Shown here piece by piece: positions 19,912 through 28,640 of a DNA stretch of 64,000 nt. The stretch is from Mesorhizobium sp. (GTDB lineage Bacteria > Pseudomonadota > Alphaproteobacteria > Rhizobiales > Rhizobiaceae): assembly GCF_016793485.1 (NCBI RefSeq), contig NZ_JAEULZ010000018.1, positions 62,001 to 126,000 of the forward strand, given 5' to 3'. How positions within the stretch are numbered: the stretch's first letter is position 1; the number at the start of each line of letters is the position of its first letter. Position numbers and translations under genes: made by a program. Below the pieces are notes generated by a model, which saw only the letters and a list, made by a program, of their open reading frames with translations, was not told where the DNA came from and ran no database searches.

Positions 19912-20640
19912 ATGTCGACCCTTGTCCTGATCCCCGCCCGCATGGCCTCCACACGGCTTCCGGGCAAGCCGCTGGCCGATATCGCCGGCCGGCCGATGAT
20001 TGTCCATGTGGCCGAGCGCGCGCGGGAAAGCGGGCTGGGCAGGGTCGTGGTGGCGACCGACAGCGTCGAGGTGGCTGATGCCGTGCGGGCCGCCGGGTTC
20101 GACGCGGCGATGACCCGCTCCGACCATCAGTCCGGATCGGACCGCATCCACGAGGCGCTGAGTGCGATCGACCCGGAGAGGGTTGTGGATATCGTGGTCA
20201 ATGTTCAAGGCGATCTTCCGACGATCGAGGCGGAGATTGTTCGATCTGCCATTCGGCCACTGCAAAATGACGCCGTCGATATCGCAACGCTGTGCGTCGA
20301 GATCGTGCGCGAGGATGAAAAGACCAACCACAACGTGGTCAAGCTCGTCGGCTCGACGCTCTCTCCAACGCGGCTGAAGGCGCTTTATTTTACCCGCGCG
20401 ACCGCGCCATGGGGAGAGGGTCCGCTCTATCATCACATCGGGCTCTACGCCTATCGCCGCACAGCGCTTGAGCGTTTCGTGGCGCTTGCGCCCTCCCCGC
20501 TCGAGCAACGCGAGAAGCTGGAGCAGCTTCGCGCCCTGGAGGCCGGCATGCGAATCGATGCCGAGATCGTCCGGTCTGTTCCGCTCGGCGTGGATACGCC
20601 TGATGACCTCGAGCGCGCCCGCGCCATGCTTGCGAAATGA
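19912..20640 (+). CDS. kdsB: 3-deoxy-manno-octulosonate cytidylyltransferase (CMP-KDO synthetase)
   Basis: A 242-residue enzyme that activates KDO with CTP before its transfer to lipid A. The nucleotide-binding start [19 protein letters not shown] is diagnostic. ATDSVEV, the [15 protein letters not shown] segment, VNVQGDLP (the metal and substrate loop) and HIGLYAYRR are all in the expected order. It is divergent from cycM across a 194-base spacer and is followed 11 bases later by pheA. Confidence 0.97.
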   Translation: MSTLVLIPARMASTRLPGKPLADIAGRPMIVHVAERARESGLGRVVVATDSVEVADAVRAAGFDAAMTRSDHQSGSDRIHEALSAIDPERVVDIVVNVQGDLPTIEAEIVRSAIRPLQNDAVDIATLCVEIVREDEKTNHNVVKLVGSTLSPTRLKALYFTRATAPWGEGPLYHHIGLYAYRRTALERFVALAPSPLEQREKLEQLRALEAGMRIDAEIVRSVPLGVDTPDDLERARAMLAK

Positions 20641-20651
20641 TGGGATAGAAG

Positions 20652-21518
20652 ATGTCGCCAGACAGGACAAACCGCATATCGTTCCAAGGCGAGCCCGGCG
20701 CCAACTCCGACACCGCCTGCCGCAACGTCTTCCCGTCGATGGAACCGCTGCCCTGCCCGACCTTCGAGGACGCGTTCAACGCGGTCGAGAGCGGCAAGGC
20801 CGATCTCGCCATGATTCCGATCGAGAACACGATCGCCGGCAGGGTCGCGGACATTCACCACCTGCTGCCTGAATCGAAGCTGCACATCGTCGGCGAATAT
20901 TTCCTGCCCATCCACTTCCACCTGATGGTGCTGCCGGGTGTCTCCCGCAAGGAAATCAAGACGGTCCACAGCCATATCCATGCGCTCGGGCAATGCCGGA
21001 AATATATCCGCAAGAACAGCTGGAAGCCGGTCGTCGCCGGCGACACGGCCGGCGCAGCCAAACTGGTGGCAGAGATGCAGGATCGGACGATGGCGGCACT
21101 TGCGCCCAAGCTGGCCGCCAGCCTCTACGGGCTCGATATCCTGGAAGAGAATGTCGAGGACACCGACACCAACGTCACGCGCTTTGTCGTGCTGACGAAA
21201 TCCAAGCAATGGGCCGAACGCCCGACGCCGGACGCGAAGATGATGACGACGTTCATCTTCCGCGTGCGCAACGTTCCCGCCGCACTCTACAAGGCGATGG
21301 GCGGCTTCGCCACCAACGGCGTCAACATGACCAAGCTGGAGAGCTACCAGCTTGGCGCCTTCACGGCGACGCTGTTCTACGTGGATATAGAAGGCCACCC
21401 GGACGACGCGAACGTGAAGCTGGCGCTCGACGAGCTTCGCTTCTTTTCCAAGGAAGTGCGCATCGTCGGCGTCTATCCCCGCAGCGCCTCGCGCGAGGAA
21501 TGGAAGGTTTCAGACTAA
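20652..21518 (+). CDS. pheA: prephenate dehydratase
   Basis: A 288-residue stand-alone prephenate dehydratase that converts prephenate to phenylpyruvate in phenylalanine synthesis. The catalytic domain starts RISFQGEPGANSDTAC and has the DLAMIPIENTIAGRV block and the active-site Thr-Arg-Phe in TNVTRFVVL. The C-terminal ACT domain (about 195-275) holds the feedback site. In place of the usual ESRP motif it reads ESYQLG, so phenylalanine binding may differ. It follows kdsB by 11 bases and is likely co-transcribed. Confidence 0.96.
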   Translation: MSPDRTNRISFQGEPGANSDTACRNVFPSMEPLPCPTFEDAFNAVESGKADLAMIPIENTIAGRVADIHHLLPESKLHIVGEYFLPIHFHLMVLPGVSRKEIKTVHSHIHALGQCRKYIRKNSWKPVVAGDTAGAAKLVAEMQDRTMAALAPKLAASLYGLDILEENVEDTDTNVTRFVVLTKSKQWAERPTPDAKMMTTFIFRVRNVPAALYKAMGGFATNGVNMTKLESYQLGAFTATLFYVDIEGHPDDANVKLALDELRFFSKEVRIVGVYPRSASREEWKVSD

Positions 21519-21550
21519 GGACTGCTTCTATGCCGGGTTGACGCCTCCGG

Positions 21551-21844
21551 TCAGGCGAGCGGCGTGTAGTCGATCTCCAGAAACGCTTCCACCTCGGGGA
21601 TCCAGCGGTCGCGCACATAGGCGACATGGACCGGATGGTCGTTGTAGCCGTCGTACGCCTTCTGGTCGGCGAACTCCATCGAGTAGCCGAAATGGAAATC
21701 GTTCTTCGGGCTGACCTGGTTCAGCCGCTCGAACTTTTCGACGCCCGGGATGCTTCCCAGCGCCGTTCCTGCCTCGAGAAAGGCTCTCTCCTCTGCCGAA
21801 CCGCGCGGATGTTTCAGGCGAAAGGCGACGGTGTGGCGGATCAT
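21551..21844 (-). CDS. Dabb-domain (stress-responsive alpha-beta barrel) protein
   Basis: A 97-residue protein of the dimeric alpha-beta barrel (Dabb) family. It starts IRHTVAFRLKHPRGSAEE and has GVEKFERLNQVSPKNDFHFGYSMEFAD and YNDHPVHVAYVRDRW, the usual conserved stretches. Functions are mostly unknown; some relatives act in stress or as cyclases. I chose the ATG at 21844, which has GGGGGG about 10 bases upstream, over one at 21853 that lies only one base from that purine run. It is convergent with pheA and downstream of nudC on the minus strand, 42 bases away. Confidence 0.88.
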   Translation of the reverse strand: MIRHTVAFRLKHPRGSAEERAFLEAGTALGSIPGVEKFERLNQVSPKNDFHFGYSMEFADQKAYDGYNDHPVHVAYVRDRWIPEVEAFLEIDYTPLA

Positions 21845-21886
21845 GGACGGCATTCCCCCCTTTGCGGTGTGTTGAAACGGTCGCGA

Positions 21887-22828
21887 TCAGGCGCTCTCGG
21901 CCCAGGCGCGGATGAGATGGTGGGCGATCGCGCCGGGTGGCGGCGTGAAGAGCGTCGGGTGCGTCTTGTCGAGCATGGAAAGCACCTCGGCGCGATCGAA
22001 CCAGCGGCAGTCCTCGAGTTCGGCCGTATCGGGCGTGATGTTTTCGTCCAGAGCCTCGCCGAAACAGCCGATCATGAGCGAATAGGGAAACGGCCATGGC
22101 TGGCTGGCGTGATAAACGACGCGTCCGAGCCGGATGCCCGATTCCTCGAAGGTTTCGCGACGCACGGCGTTTTCGATCGTCTCGCCGGGCTCGATGAAGC
22201 CTGCCAGCGCCGAATACATGTTCGGCGGGAAATGTCGCCCGCGACCGAGGATGCAGCGGTCCCGCGTCACGGTAAGCATGATGGCGACGGGGTCGGTGCG
22301 GGGAAAGTGCTCCGTGGCGCAGGCAGTGCAGACCCGCTTGTAGCCGCCGATCCGCATTTCGCTCGGCTGACCACATTTTCCGCAGAAGCGATGGCTGGCG
22401 TGCCACGCAAGCAGGCTGGCGCCCTGCGCCAGCGCACCGAGCGCTCCCGCATCCACCAGATTCTGCATGTAGACCGAGCGATAATCGACGGCCTTGATGG
22501 ATTCCGGAAGGCCTTCGTCTTCCACGACGACCGACACCGCGAGGACGGGCCCATTGTCGTCAACGCCCAGCAGCACGGCGTCGCGAACATCAGCGCCAAG
22601 CGCCTTCGCCTCCGCCAAGGGGAAATAGCTGGACGCGACTGCATCGCCGTTGAACTTCAGGAGGATTCGTCCGCCGCCCATGAGCAAAAGCCGCGCCGAA
22701 GGATCGCTAAGGGCGGTGTTCGCGGACTCGTCCGACCGCTTCTCCGCCTGCCTGTCGATGACATTGCCGGCAAACCCGACGAACTGGCTTGGCTCGGCTT
22801 GCGGCGCGTCGAAGAGGCGAAAGGTCAT
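21887..22828 (-). CDS. nudC: NAD+ diphosphatase (NudC)
   Basis: A 313-residue Nudix hydrolase that cleaves NAD(H) to NMN and AMP, and in E. coli also removes NAD caps from RNA. The zinc ribbon CGKCG plus CTAC sits near the middle. The Nudix box reads GFIEPGETIENAVRRETFEESGI. The SQPWPFPYSLMIG motif after the box is diagnostic of the NudC subgroup. Length and order are normal. It is preceded by the HIT-protein gene on the same strand (37 bases) and followed by the Dabb gene. Confidence 0.97.
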   Translation of the reverse strand: MTFRLFDAPQAEPSQFVGFAGNVIDRQAEKRSDESANTALSDPSARLLLMGGGRILLKFNGDAVASSYFPLAEAKALGADVRDAVLLGVDDNGPVLAVSVVVEDEGLPESIKAVDYRSVYMQNLVDAGALGALAQGASLLAWHASHRFCGKCGQPSEMRIGGYKRVCTACATEHFPRTDPVAIMLTVTRDRCILGRGRHFPPNMYSALAGFIEPGETIENAVRRETFEESGIRLGRVVYHASQPWPFPYSLMIGCFGEALDENITPDTAELEDCRWFDRAEVLSMLDKTHPTLFTPPPGAIAHHLIRAWAESA

Positions 22829-22865
22829 GGAAAGTGCTCTGGCGGGCTGCTGGAGGGTCTGACGC

Positions 22866-23285
22866 TTATAACGCCGCCCTTACGCTTTCGGCAAACTGGT
22901 GCAATTCGGCACGCTCATAGGGCTCGCGCACGCCATGGCCCCAGACCGGGCCCGGCCAAGCGGCGTCGCCCTCGTTGCGGGCAATGACATGGACATGAAG
23001 CTGGCGCACGATGTTGCCAAGTGCACCCGTGTTTATCTTGGCGCACCCGGTGACGCGCTTGAGCGCCTGCGCCACCATATTCGTCTCGAAGGTCAGCATG
23101 GCCTGGTCGAGCGGCGTCAGGTCGTGGATCTCCACCGCGTCGGGCCGCTGTGGCACGAGGACCAGCCATGGCCAGCGCCTGTCGTTCATGATGCGCAGTT
23201 CGCACAGCCCGAGCCACATCAGCGGGTCGGTGTCGGCATCCAGCCGCGCATCCAGCGAAAATCCGGCCTTCAGGCCCGGCAGCAT
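22866..23285 (-). CDS. HIT-family protein with Gln in the first triad position
   Basis: A 139-residue histidine-triad-like protein, probably a nucleotide hydrolase or transferase. The C-terminal motif QLHVHVI aligns with the HIT pattern HxHxHxx such that the first His is Gln while the nucleophile His and third His remain. Other landmarks are CELRIMNDRRWPWLVLVPQR and TGCAKINTGALGN. The subgroup with WPGPVWG after the motif is common in alphaproteobacteria as I remember it. The ATG at 23285 has GAGGG 7 bases upstream; a longer frame reaches into the SRP RNA region and is rejected. Confidence 0.9.
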   Translation of the reverse strand: MLPGLKAGFSLDARLDADTDPLMWLGLCELRIMNDRRWPWLVLVPQRPDAVEIHDLTPLDQAMLTFETNMVAQALKRVTGCAKINTGALGNIVRQLHVHVIARNEGDAAWPGPVWGHGVREPYERAELHQFAESVRAAL

Positions 23286-23400
23286 GGCGTTTCCCTCGTT
23301 TTGAATGAAGCTAGAGCGGCGCCGGGAAGCCTGCAAGTGAATCGTGCGAGCCGGCCGTTCGCGCTCTTGCAATCGGCGGCCAAATTGCCGATATGGGTCG

Positions 23401-23498
23401 CGGGAGGTTGGTGGTGGACGCGCCACTCGCCAACCGGGTCAGGTCCGGAAGGAAGCAGCCCTAACGAGCACGGAACGGGTCATTGTTCCAGCCTCCCG
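23401..23498 (+). ncRNA. ffs: signal recognition particle 4.5S RNA
   Basis: The universally conserved apical loop GGTCAGGTCCGGAAGGAAGC is present at about 23437-23456, followed by AGCCCTAACG. The outer helix closes exactly: CGGGAGGTTGG at 23401-23411 pairs with CCAGCCTCCCG at 23488-23498 (with wobble). The length of about 98 bases fits bacterial 4.5S RNA. It binds Ffh to target membrane proteins co-translationally. It lies directly upstream of dnaX on the same strand, the usual alphaproteobacterial position. Exact ends are inferred from the pairing. Confidence 0.95.
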
Positions 23499-23614
23499 CC
23501 TTCCCTCGACCGCCCGCCGCAGTGCCGCGTCATTGACGCAGCAAAGCCGCGCGGGCGAAAGTCGGGGAAGTGGAATCGCCCGCTGAGGCGGGCAAGGGAG
23601 TTTCGAACGCGCCG

Positions 23615-25423
23615 ATGAGCGACGCCGGCAAGGAACTGGAAGGCAAGGCCGCCGGCGGCTACCGGGTTCTCGCGCGCAAATACCGCCCTGCGGATTTTTC
23701 CTCCCTCATCGGCCAGGAGCCGATGGTTCGCACGCTGACCAATGCGTTTTCGACCGGGCGGATCGCGCAGGCGTGGATGCTGACCGGCGTGCGCGGTGTC
23801 GGCAAGACGACCACGGCGCGCATCCTGGCGCGCGCGCTCAACTACAAGACGACTGACATCGACCAGCCTTCGGTCGACCTGACGGTGCCGGGCGAACACT
23901 GCAAGGCGATCATGGAAGGTCGCCATGTCGACGTGGTCGAGATGGACGCCGCGTCGCATACCGGCATCGACGATATCCGCGAGATCATAGAGCAGGTGCG
24001 CTATGCGCCGGTCTCGGCCCGCTACAAGGTCTACATCATCGACGAGGTTCATATGCTCTCGACGCAGGCCTTCAACGGCCTGCTGAAGACGCTCGAGGAA
24101 CCGCCGCCGCATGTGAAGTTCATCTTCGCCACCACCGAGATCCGCAAGGTGCCGATCACCGTGCTGTCGCGCTGCCAGCGCTTCGACCTCCGGCGCGTCG
24201 ATGCGGGCATGCTGACCGGGCATCTGAACCGCATCGCCGGGCTGGAAGGCATTGCCGTGGACGACGAGGCTGTCGCCATGGTCGCCCGCGCCGCGGAAGG
24301 GTCCGTTCGCGACGCGCTCTCCATCTTCGACCAGGCGATCGCGCATGGCGCCGGTACCGTTACTGCCGAACAGGTCCGCTCCATGCTGGGGCTCGCCGAT
24401 CGCGGGCGCGTCGTCGATCTGTTCGAGCATTTGATGAAGGGCGATACAGCTGCCGCGCTGACGGAGTTCCGCGCCCAGTACGATGTCGGCGCGGACCCGG
24501 CCGCCGTGCTGACCGACCTTGCGGAGTTCAATCATCTGGTGACGCGGCTGCGTTTCGTGCCGTCGGCGGCAAGCGACGTGTCCCTGTCGGAGGAGGAGCG
24601 GCGGCGCGGCGCGGCGTTCTCCACCAGCCTTTCGGTGCGCGTGCTGTCGCGCACCTGGCAGATGCTGCTCAAGGGCATCCCGGAGGTGCAGTCCTCCAAC
24701 CGTCCGGCAAGTGCTGCCGAAATGGTGCTGATCCGCATCGCGCACGCGGCCGAGTTGCCGACGCTCGACGAGGCGCTGAAGTCGCTTGGTGATGCGCCGC
24801 AGGGTGGTGGGTTGCCAGGCCGGCCCTCCGGTTCTTCACCCTCGCCGGGCAATGGCGTCACGAATGCCGTCTCCGCCGCCCGCGCGCCGGTGACGACGGG
24901 CGGCGGCCAGACGATGCGTCTGGTCGAGAGTGCGCCGGTGGACTATGTGGCGCCGCCGCAGCCGGTGGCTGAAGCTGCACCGGCCGTGCCGGTAAGGTCG
25001 CTTGAGGATATCGCGGCGCTTGCCGACGCAAATCGCGACATGCTGTTCAAGACGCAGTTCAAGGCCTGTGTCCGGCTTGTCGGCATCGAGCCGGGCAAGC
25101 TCTCGGTCAGCCTAACCGCCGATGCGCCAAGGACCCTGGCCAACGACCTCAGCAACCGACTGGAAAAATGGACCGGGCGGCGCTGGCTGGTTTCCGTGTC
25201 GCGCGAGGATGGTGGGCCGACGCTGGCCGAGGCCGAAGCCGCGAAGAAGAACGATGCCATCCTCGACGCCAAGAACGATCCCGCCGTCGCCGCGATCCTG
25301 TCGCGGTTTCCCGGCGCGAGGATTGTCAACATAAGCATTCCGGACGCGCCGGCCGACGAACAACAGACTGAGACCGACCCGCTGCCCGATCCGGGCGTGG
25401 ACGACGACGAAACAGATATCTGA
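23615..25423 (+). CDS. dnaX: DNA polymerase III subunit gamma/tau
   Basis: A 602-residue clamp-loader ATPase that holds the replicative polymerase together. It starts its conserved part with [26 protein letters not shown]. Walker [15 protein letters not shown], DExx box [24 protein letters not shown], the [18 protein letters not shown] sensor and domain III follow. A Pro/Gly-rich linker (about 395-450) leads to a C-terminal tau-like region. Three of the four zinc-site cysteines of E. coli DnaX are missing. The start is uncertain: ATG 23615 gives [10 protein letters not shown], while a GTG at 23570 would add 15 residues; neither has a strong ribosome site. ybaB follows 11 bases later. Confidence 0.95.
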   Translation: MSDAGKELEGKAAGGYRVLARKYRPADFSSLIGQEPMVRTLTNAFSTGRIAQAWMLTGVRGVGKTTTARILARALNYKTTDIDQPSVDLTVPGEHCKAIMEGRHVDVVEMDAASHTGIDDIREIIEQVRYAPVSARYKVYIIDEVHMLSTQAFNGLLKTLEEPPPHVKFIFATTEIRKVPITVLSRCQRFDLRRVDAGMLTGHLNRIAGLEGIAVDDEAVAMVARAAEGSVRDALSIFDQAIAHGAGTVTAEQVRSMLGLADRGRVVDLFEHLMKGDTAAALTEFRAQYDVGADPAAVLTDLAEFNHLVTRLRFVPSAASDVSLSEEERRRGAAFSTSLSVRVLSRTWQMLLKGIPEVQSSNRPASAAEMVLIRIAHAAELPTLDEALKSLGDAPQGGGLPGRPSGSSPSPGNGVTNAVSAARAPVTTGGGQTMRLVESAPVDYVAPPQPVAEAAPAVPVRSLEDIAALADANRDMLFKTQFKACVRLVGIEPGKLSVSLTADAPRTLANDLSNRLEKWTGRRWLVSVSREDGGPTLAEAEAAKKNDAILDAKNDPAVAAILSRFPGARIVNISIPDAPADEQQTETDPLPDPGVDDDETDI

Positions 25424-25434
25424 CGGAGGCAAGT

Positions 25435-25758
25435 ATGAAGGATCTTCTCGGCCTGATGGGCAAGGCGAAGGAGATGCAGGCCAAGTTCCAGGCCATGCAG
25501 GAAGACATCGCCACGCTTGAGGCCTCCGGCGTTGCGGGTGGCGGGATGGTCAGCGTGACGCTGACCGGCAAGGGCGAGATGAAGTCGTTGAAGATCGATC
25601 CGTCGCTCTTCAAGGAAGAGGAAGTCGAGATTCTCGAGGATCTCCTGCTTGCCGCGCACAACGACGCCAAGGCCAAGGTCGAGGCCACCGTGCAGGAGAA
25701 GACGCGCGAACTGACCGCCGGCCTGCCGATCCCGCCGGGCATGAAGCTGCCGTTTTGA
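25435..25758 (+). CDS. ybaB: YbaB/EbfC nucleoid-associated protein
   Basis: A 107-residue DNA-binding protein of the YbaB/EbfC family that forms tweezer-like dimers on DNA. The N-terminus [24 protein letters not shown] is an amphipathic helix. The family motif [22 protein letters not shown] and the C-terminal [12 protein letters not shown] are complete. GGAGG lies 6 bases before the ATG. The dnaX-ybaB-recR order is highly conserved in bacteria, which supports all three calls. Confidence 0.97.
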   Translation: MKDLLGLMGKAKEMQAKFQAMQEDIATLEASGVAGGGMVSVTLTGKGEMKSLKIDPSLFKEEEVEILEDLLLAAHNDAKAKVEATVQEKTRELTAGLPIPPGMKLPF

Positions 25759-25859
25759 GGGAGTAGTGAGTAGCGACTAGGGAGTAGTGAAAGGGACGCC
25801 GGCGTCTCATATCCAGCCAGTCCGTCCCTACTCACTATTCTCTACTCGCTACTCCCTAT
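25758..25859. repeat. long imperfect palindrome built of GAGTAG units
   Basis: The spacer between ybaB and recR is almost entirely an inverted repeat. The left arm at 25758-25797 and right arm at 25824-25859 are built from repeats of the type GGGAGTAGTGAGTAG on one strand and their complement on the other. Between them lies the perfect 12-base palindrome GACGCCGGCGTC (25795-25806). I recall this GAGTAG/CTACTC pattern as a dispersed intergenic repeat of rhizobial genomes. It could form a long hairpin in the mRNA joining ybaB and recR. Confidence 0.8.
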
Positions 25860-25868
25860 ATCTAGCCT

Positions 25869-26477
25869 ATGTCTTCCAAACGAATCGCCGGCCCCGAAAT
25901 CGAGCGTCTGATCCAGCTTCTGGCCAAGGTACCGGGGCTCGGGCCGCGCTCGGCCCGGCGGGCGGCGCTGCATCTCATCAAGAAGAAAGACCAGCTGCTC
26001 GCGCCGCTGACCTCGGCGATGGGCGATGCACTCGACAAGGTCCGAATCTGTTCGGTCTGCGGCAATGTCGACACCAGCGACCCCTGCATGATCTGCACGG
26101 ATGCGCGGCGCGATGCCGGGACCATCATCGTTGTTGAAGATGTCTCCGACCTGTGGGCGCTGGAACGGGCCGGGTCGATGAGCGCGCTTTTCCATGTGCT
26201 GGGCGGCACGCTGTCGCCGCTCGACGGCATCGGTCCCGACCAGCTGAACATCCGGACCTTGATCGACAGGGTGTCGGGCGGCGCGGTTAAGGAGATCATC
26301 CTTGCGGTCAACGCCACGGTCGAGGGCCAGACGACGGCGCACTATCTCACAGACCAGCTTGCTGGCTTCGGCGTGAAGGTGACGCGGCTGGCGCATGGCG
26401 TGCCGGTCGGCGGCGAACTCGACTATCTCGACGAGGGGACGCTGTCCGCAGCGCTGAAGTCGCGGACAGCTTTTTGA
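25869..26477 (+). CDS. recR: recombination protein RecR
   Basis: A 202-residue recombination mediator that works with RecO and RecF to load RecA at gaps. The helix-hairpin-helix [17 protein letters not shown], the zinc finger CSVCGN plus CMIC, and the Toprim domain beginning [16 protein letters not shown] are all present, ending in the conserved [21 protein letters not shown] segment. It follows ybaB, with a repeat-rich 110-base spacer between; recF is also in this window at 51.4 kb. Confidence 0.98.
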   Translation: MSSKRIAGPEIERLIQLLAKVPGLGPRSARRAALHLIKKKDQLLAPLTSAMGDALDKVRICSVCGNVDTSDPCMICTDARRDAGTIIVVEDVSDLWALERAGSMSALFHVLGGTLSPLDGIGPDQLNIRTLIDRVSGGAVKEIILAVNATVEGQTTAHYLTDQLAGFGVKVTRLAHGVPVGGELDYLDEGTLSAALKSRTAF

Positions 26478-26502
26478 CACGGTTGGCGGGCATGGGGGTT
26501 CG

Positions 26503-27744
26503 ATGAAACGATTCTGCCTGCTTTCTGCATTTGTCGCCCTGATCTCAGGCATTCTCGTCGCGGGCCCGGCTAGTGCCCAAAACATCGATGCGCAATTCCG
26601 CTCATGGCTGGCGAATGACCTTTGGCCAGAAGCAAAGGCCAAGGGGGTTTCGAAGAAGACGTTCGACGCCGCCTTTGCAGGTGTATCGCCCAATCTCAAG
26701 CTGCCCGACCTCGTGCTGCCCGGCCAGAAGGCCGAGACGCCGAAGAAACAGAATCAGGCGGAGTTCGGCTCACCGGGCAATTATTTCGCAGAGAAGACAA
26801 TCGGCGCGGTGGTATCGGGCGGCCGTTCGCGGGCCGGGCGCCATGCGAAAACGCTTGCCGCGATCGAGAAGCAGTATGGCGTTCCGGCGGGCGTGGTGCT
26901 GGCGATCTGGGGGCGCGAATCCGGCTTCGGCGCGGCGAAGATTCCTTACGATGCGTTCGAGGTGCTGGGAACGAAAGCGTTCCTCGCCACGCGCAAGGAC
27001 ATGTTCCGCAAGGAGGTCATCGCCGCGCTCGTGATGGTCGAGCAGGGCAAGGTGTCGCGCGGCTCGATGAAGTCGTCCTGGGCCGGCGCGCTTGGGCAGC
27101 CGCAATTCCTGCCGACATCCTTCCTCGATCATGCGGTCGATTTCGACGGCGATGGCGTCGCAGATATATGGAACTCGACGCCCGACACGCTGGCCTCGAT
27201 AGCCAACTATCTTGTCAATTACGGCTGGGTAAAGGGGCGCGACTGGGGGTTCGAAGTTGCTGTCCCGGACGGCATCTCCTGCTCGCTCGAAGGTCCGGAC
27301 CAGGGCAAGAGGATTTCCGAATGGGCCTCGCTCGGCGTCAAGCGCGTGAGCGGCAAGCCGTTTCCGCAGAACGAGCAGAAGGCCGAGGGATACCTTCTTA
27401 TGCCGGCCGGTCGCGCCGGGCCTGCCTTCATCGTGACGCCGAATTTCTACGTGCTGAAGGAATACAACGAGAGCGATCTTTACGCCCTTTTCATCGGCCA
27501 TGGCGCTGATCGCATCGCCGGCGGCGACAAACAGTTTGCCGGCAAATGGGGAAAGGTTGGCGGGCTCTACCGCTCCGATGTCGCGGCGATGCAGCGCGGG
27601 CTGGAGAAGGCCGGCTATGACGTCGGCGGCGCCGACGGCCTGCCCGGCTTCAAGACGCGCCGCTCGATCGGCGACTGGCAGACAAAGAGCGGCATGGCGC
27701 CGACCTGCTTTCCCGATGCGGCAATTGTAAAAGCGCTGCGCTAG
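26503..27744 (+). CDS. lytic murein transglycosylase with peptidoglycan-binding domain
   Basis: A 413-residue periplasmic lytic transglycosylase (SLT_2/MltB type) that cuts peptidoglycan glycan chains. It has a Sec signal (residues 1-25, ending GPASAQ; no lipobox Cys, so it is soluble). The catalytic Glu is in AIWGRESGFGAAK, followed by SRGSMKSSWAGALGQPQFLP and SFLDHAVDFDGDGVADIW. The C-terminal 65 residues form a PG_binding_1 domain (VAAMQRGLEKAGYDVGGADG). It follows recR by 25 bases on the same strand. Confidence 0.95.
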   Translation: MKRFCLLSAFVALISGILVAGPASAQNIDAQFRSWLANDLWPEAKAKGVSKKTFDAAFAGVSPNLKLPDLVLPGQKAETPKKQNQAEFGSPGNYFAEKTIGAVVSGGRSRAGRHAKTLAAIEKQYGVPAGVVLAIWGRESGFGAAKIPYDAFEVLGTKAFLATRKDMFRKEVIAALVMVEQGKVSRGSMKSSWAGALGQPQFLPTSFLDHAVDFDGDGVADIWNSTPDTLASIANYLVNYGWVKGRDWGFEVAVPDGISCSLEGPDQGKRISEWASLGVKRVSGKPFPQNEQKAEGYLLMPAGRAGPAFIVTPNFYVLKEYNESDLYALFIGHGADRIAGGDKQFAGKWGKVGGLYRSDVAAMQRGLEKAGYDVGGADGLPGFKTRRSIGDWQTKSGMAPTCFPDAAIVKALR

Positions 27745-27746
27745 GT

Positions 27747-27783
27747 CTGGAGCATGTTCCCACTTTTCGGGATCATGTTTTAA
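27747..27783. repeat. short palindromic element between two cell-wall genes
   Basis: CATGTTCCC (27753-27761) and GGGATCATG (27769-27777) are inverted with one mismatch around ACTTTTC, followed by TTTTAA. I recall the sequence (read as GATCCCGAAAAGTGGGAA on the other strand) as part of a dispersed palindromic repeat common between genes in Rhizobiales. The stop codon of the convergent NlpC gene lies inside it. On the plus strand it could end transcription of the transglycosylase gene. Confidence 0.6.
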
Positions 27784-28640
27784 GGCCGCCTGAAGCCGGT
27801 CGGGCCGCCGTAGAGATAGCCGATGCGGTCGATCGCTTCGGCAAGTCCCTCGCGCGAGACCATCATGGTGTGGCCGTTGGCGTGGATCATGGTGCGCGCG
27901 TCGGTCATGATGGCGACATGCCCCTTCCAGAAGACGAGGTCGCCACGACGCAGGCCGGAATGGTTTGCGCCCGGCTCGACCGGCTCTCCAAGGCCCGCAG
28001 CCTGCATATCGGAATCGCGCAGCACCTCGCGACCTGCCATGCGCATGGCCAGTTGCACCAGCCCCGAGCAATCGATGCCGAAGGCGGTCGCGCCGCCCCA
28101 GAGATAGGGCGTCATCAGGAGGGTCTCGGCGACCGTGACATAGTCGGATGCATGGTCACCGAGCGGACGAAGGTGGGCGGCGATGGCAGCCTCGCCCGTC
28201 GACAGCATCGCATAGCGCGTGCCGCGCGTCTCGGCGAAGCCGGTGACTGCAACGGCCGAACCGAGCGAGAGTTCGCCATGCCTCGGCAGCTTCAGATCGG
28301 GAGCCGGATAAAGAAATGTGCGCGGCACGTTGACCAGATGCGTGGTCGCATCCATTCGCGCGCCGAGCGACGGCGACGGGACATAGCCGACGTAGCCGTC
28401 GCGCACCGACTGGATCCATGCCCAGCCGCCCGCCTCGTCGAAGACTTCCACGTCGTCGCCATAAAGAAGCTGGGTGTCGAGGCCGGCACCGATGCGGGGT
28501 TCACGCAGCACGTCGGCGACGTGAACGACGACCCGCGCCGGCCGGCCGGCGACGAACCGTCCGGCCTCCACCGCGCCTTCCAGCCTGACATCGGCGAGAT
28601 CGGGCCGGAAAGCGTGCAATCTCCTGTCACATGCCGTCAA
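27780..28640 (-). CDS. NlpC/P60-family cell-wall peptidase
   Basis: A 286-residue C40 peptidase, probably an endopeptidase on peptidoglycan stems. Two SH3-like segments (about 35-100 and 115-160) come before the catalytic domain. The catalytic Cys191 is in GIDCSGLVQLAM, His241 in KGHVAIM, and the third polar residue is His253 in MIHANGH. No signal peptide is visible, as in many alphaproteobacterial members of this type, so export is unresolved. Its start overlaps the MarR-like gene's stop by 4 bases. Aminopeptidase, MarR and NlpC genes form one minus-strand unit. Confidence 0.93.
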   Translation of the reverse strand: MTACDRRLHAFRPDLADVRLEGAVEAGRFVAGRPARVVVHVADVLREPRIGAGLDTQLLYGDDVEVFDEAGGWAWIQSVRDGYVGYVPSPSLGARMDATTHLVNVPRTFLYPAPDLKLPRHGELSLGSAVAVTGFAETRGTRYAMLSTGEAAIAAHLRPLGDHASDYVTVAETLLMTPYLWGGATAFGIDCSGLVQLAMRMAGREVLRDSDMQAAGLGEPVEPGANHSGLRRGDLVFWKGHVAIMTDARTMIHANGHTMMVSREGLAEAIDRIGYLYGGPTGFRRP

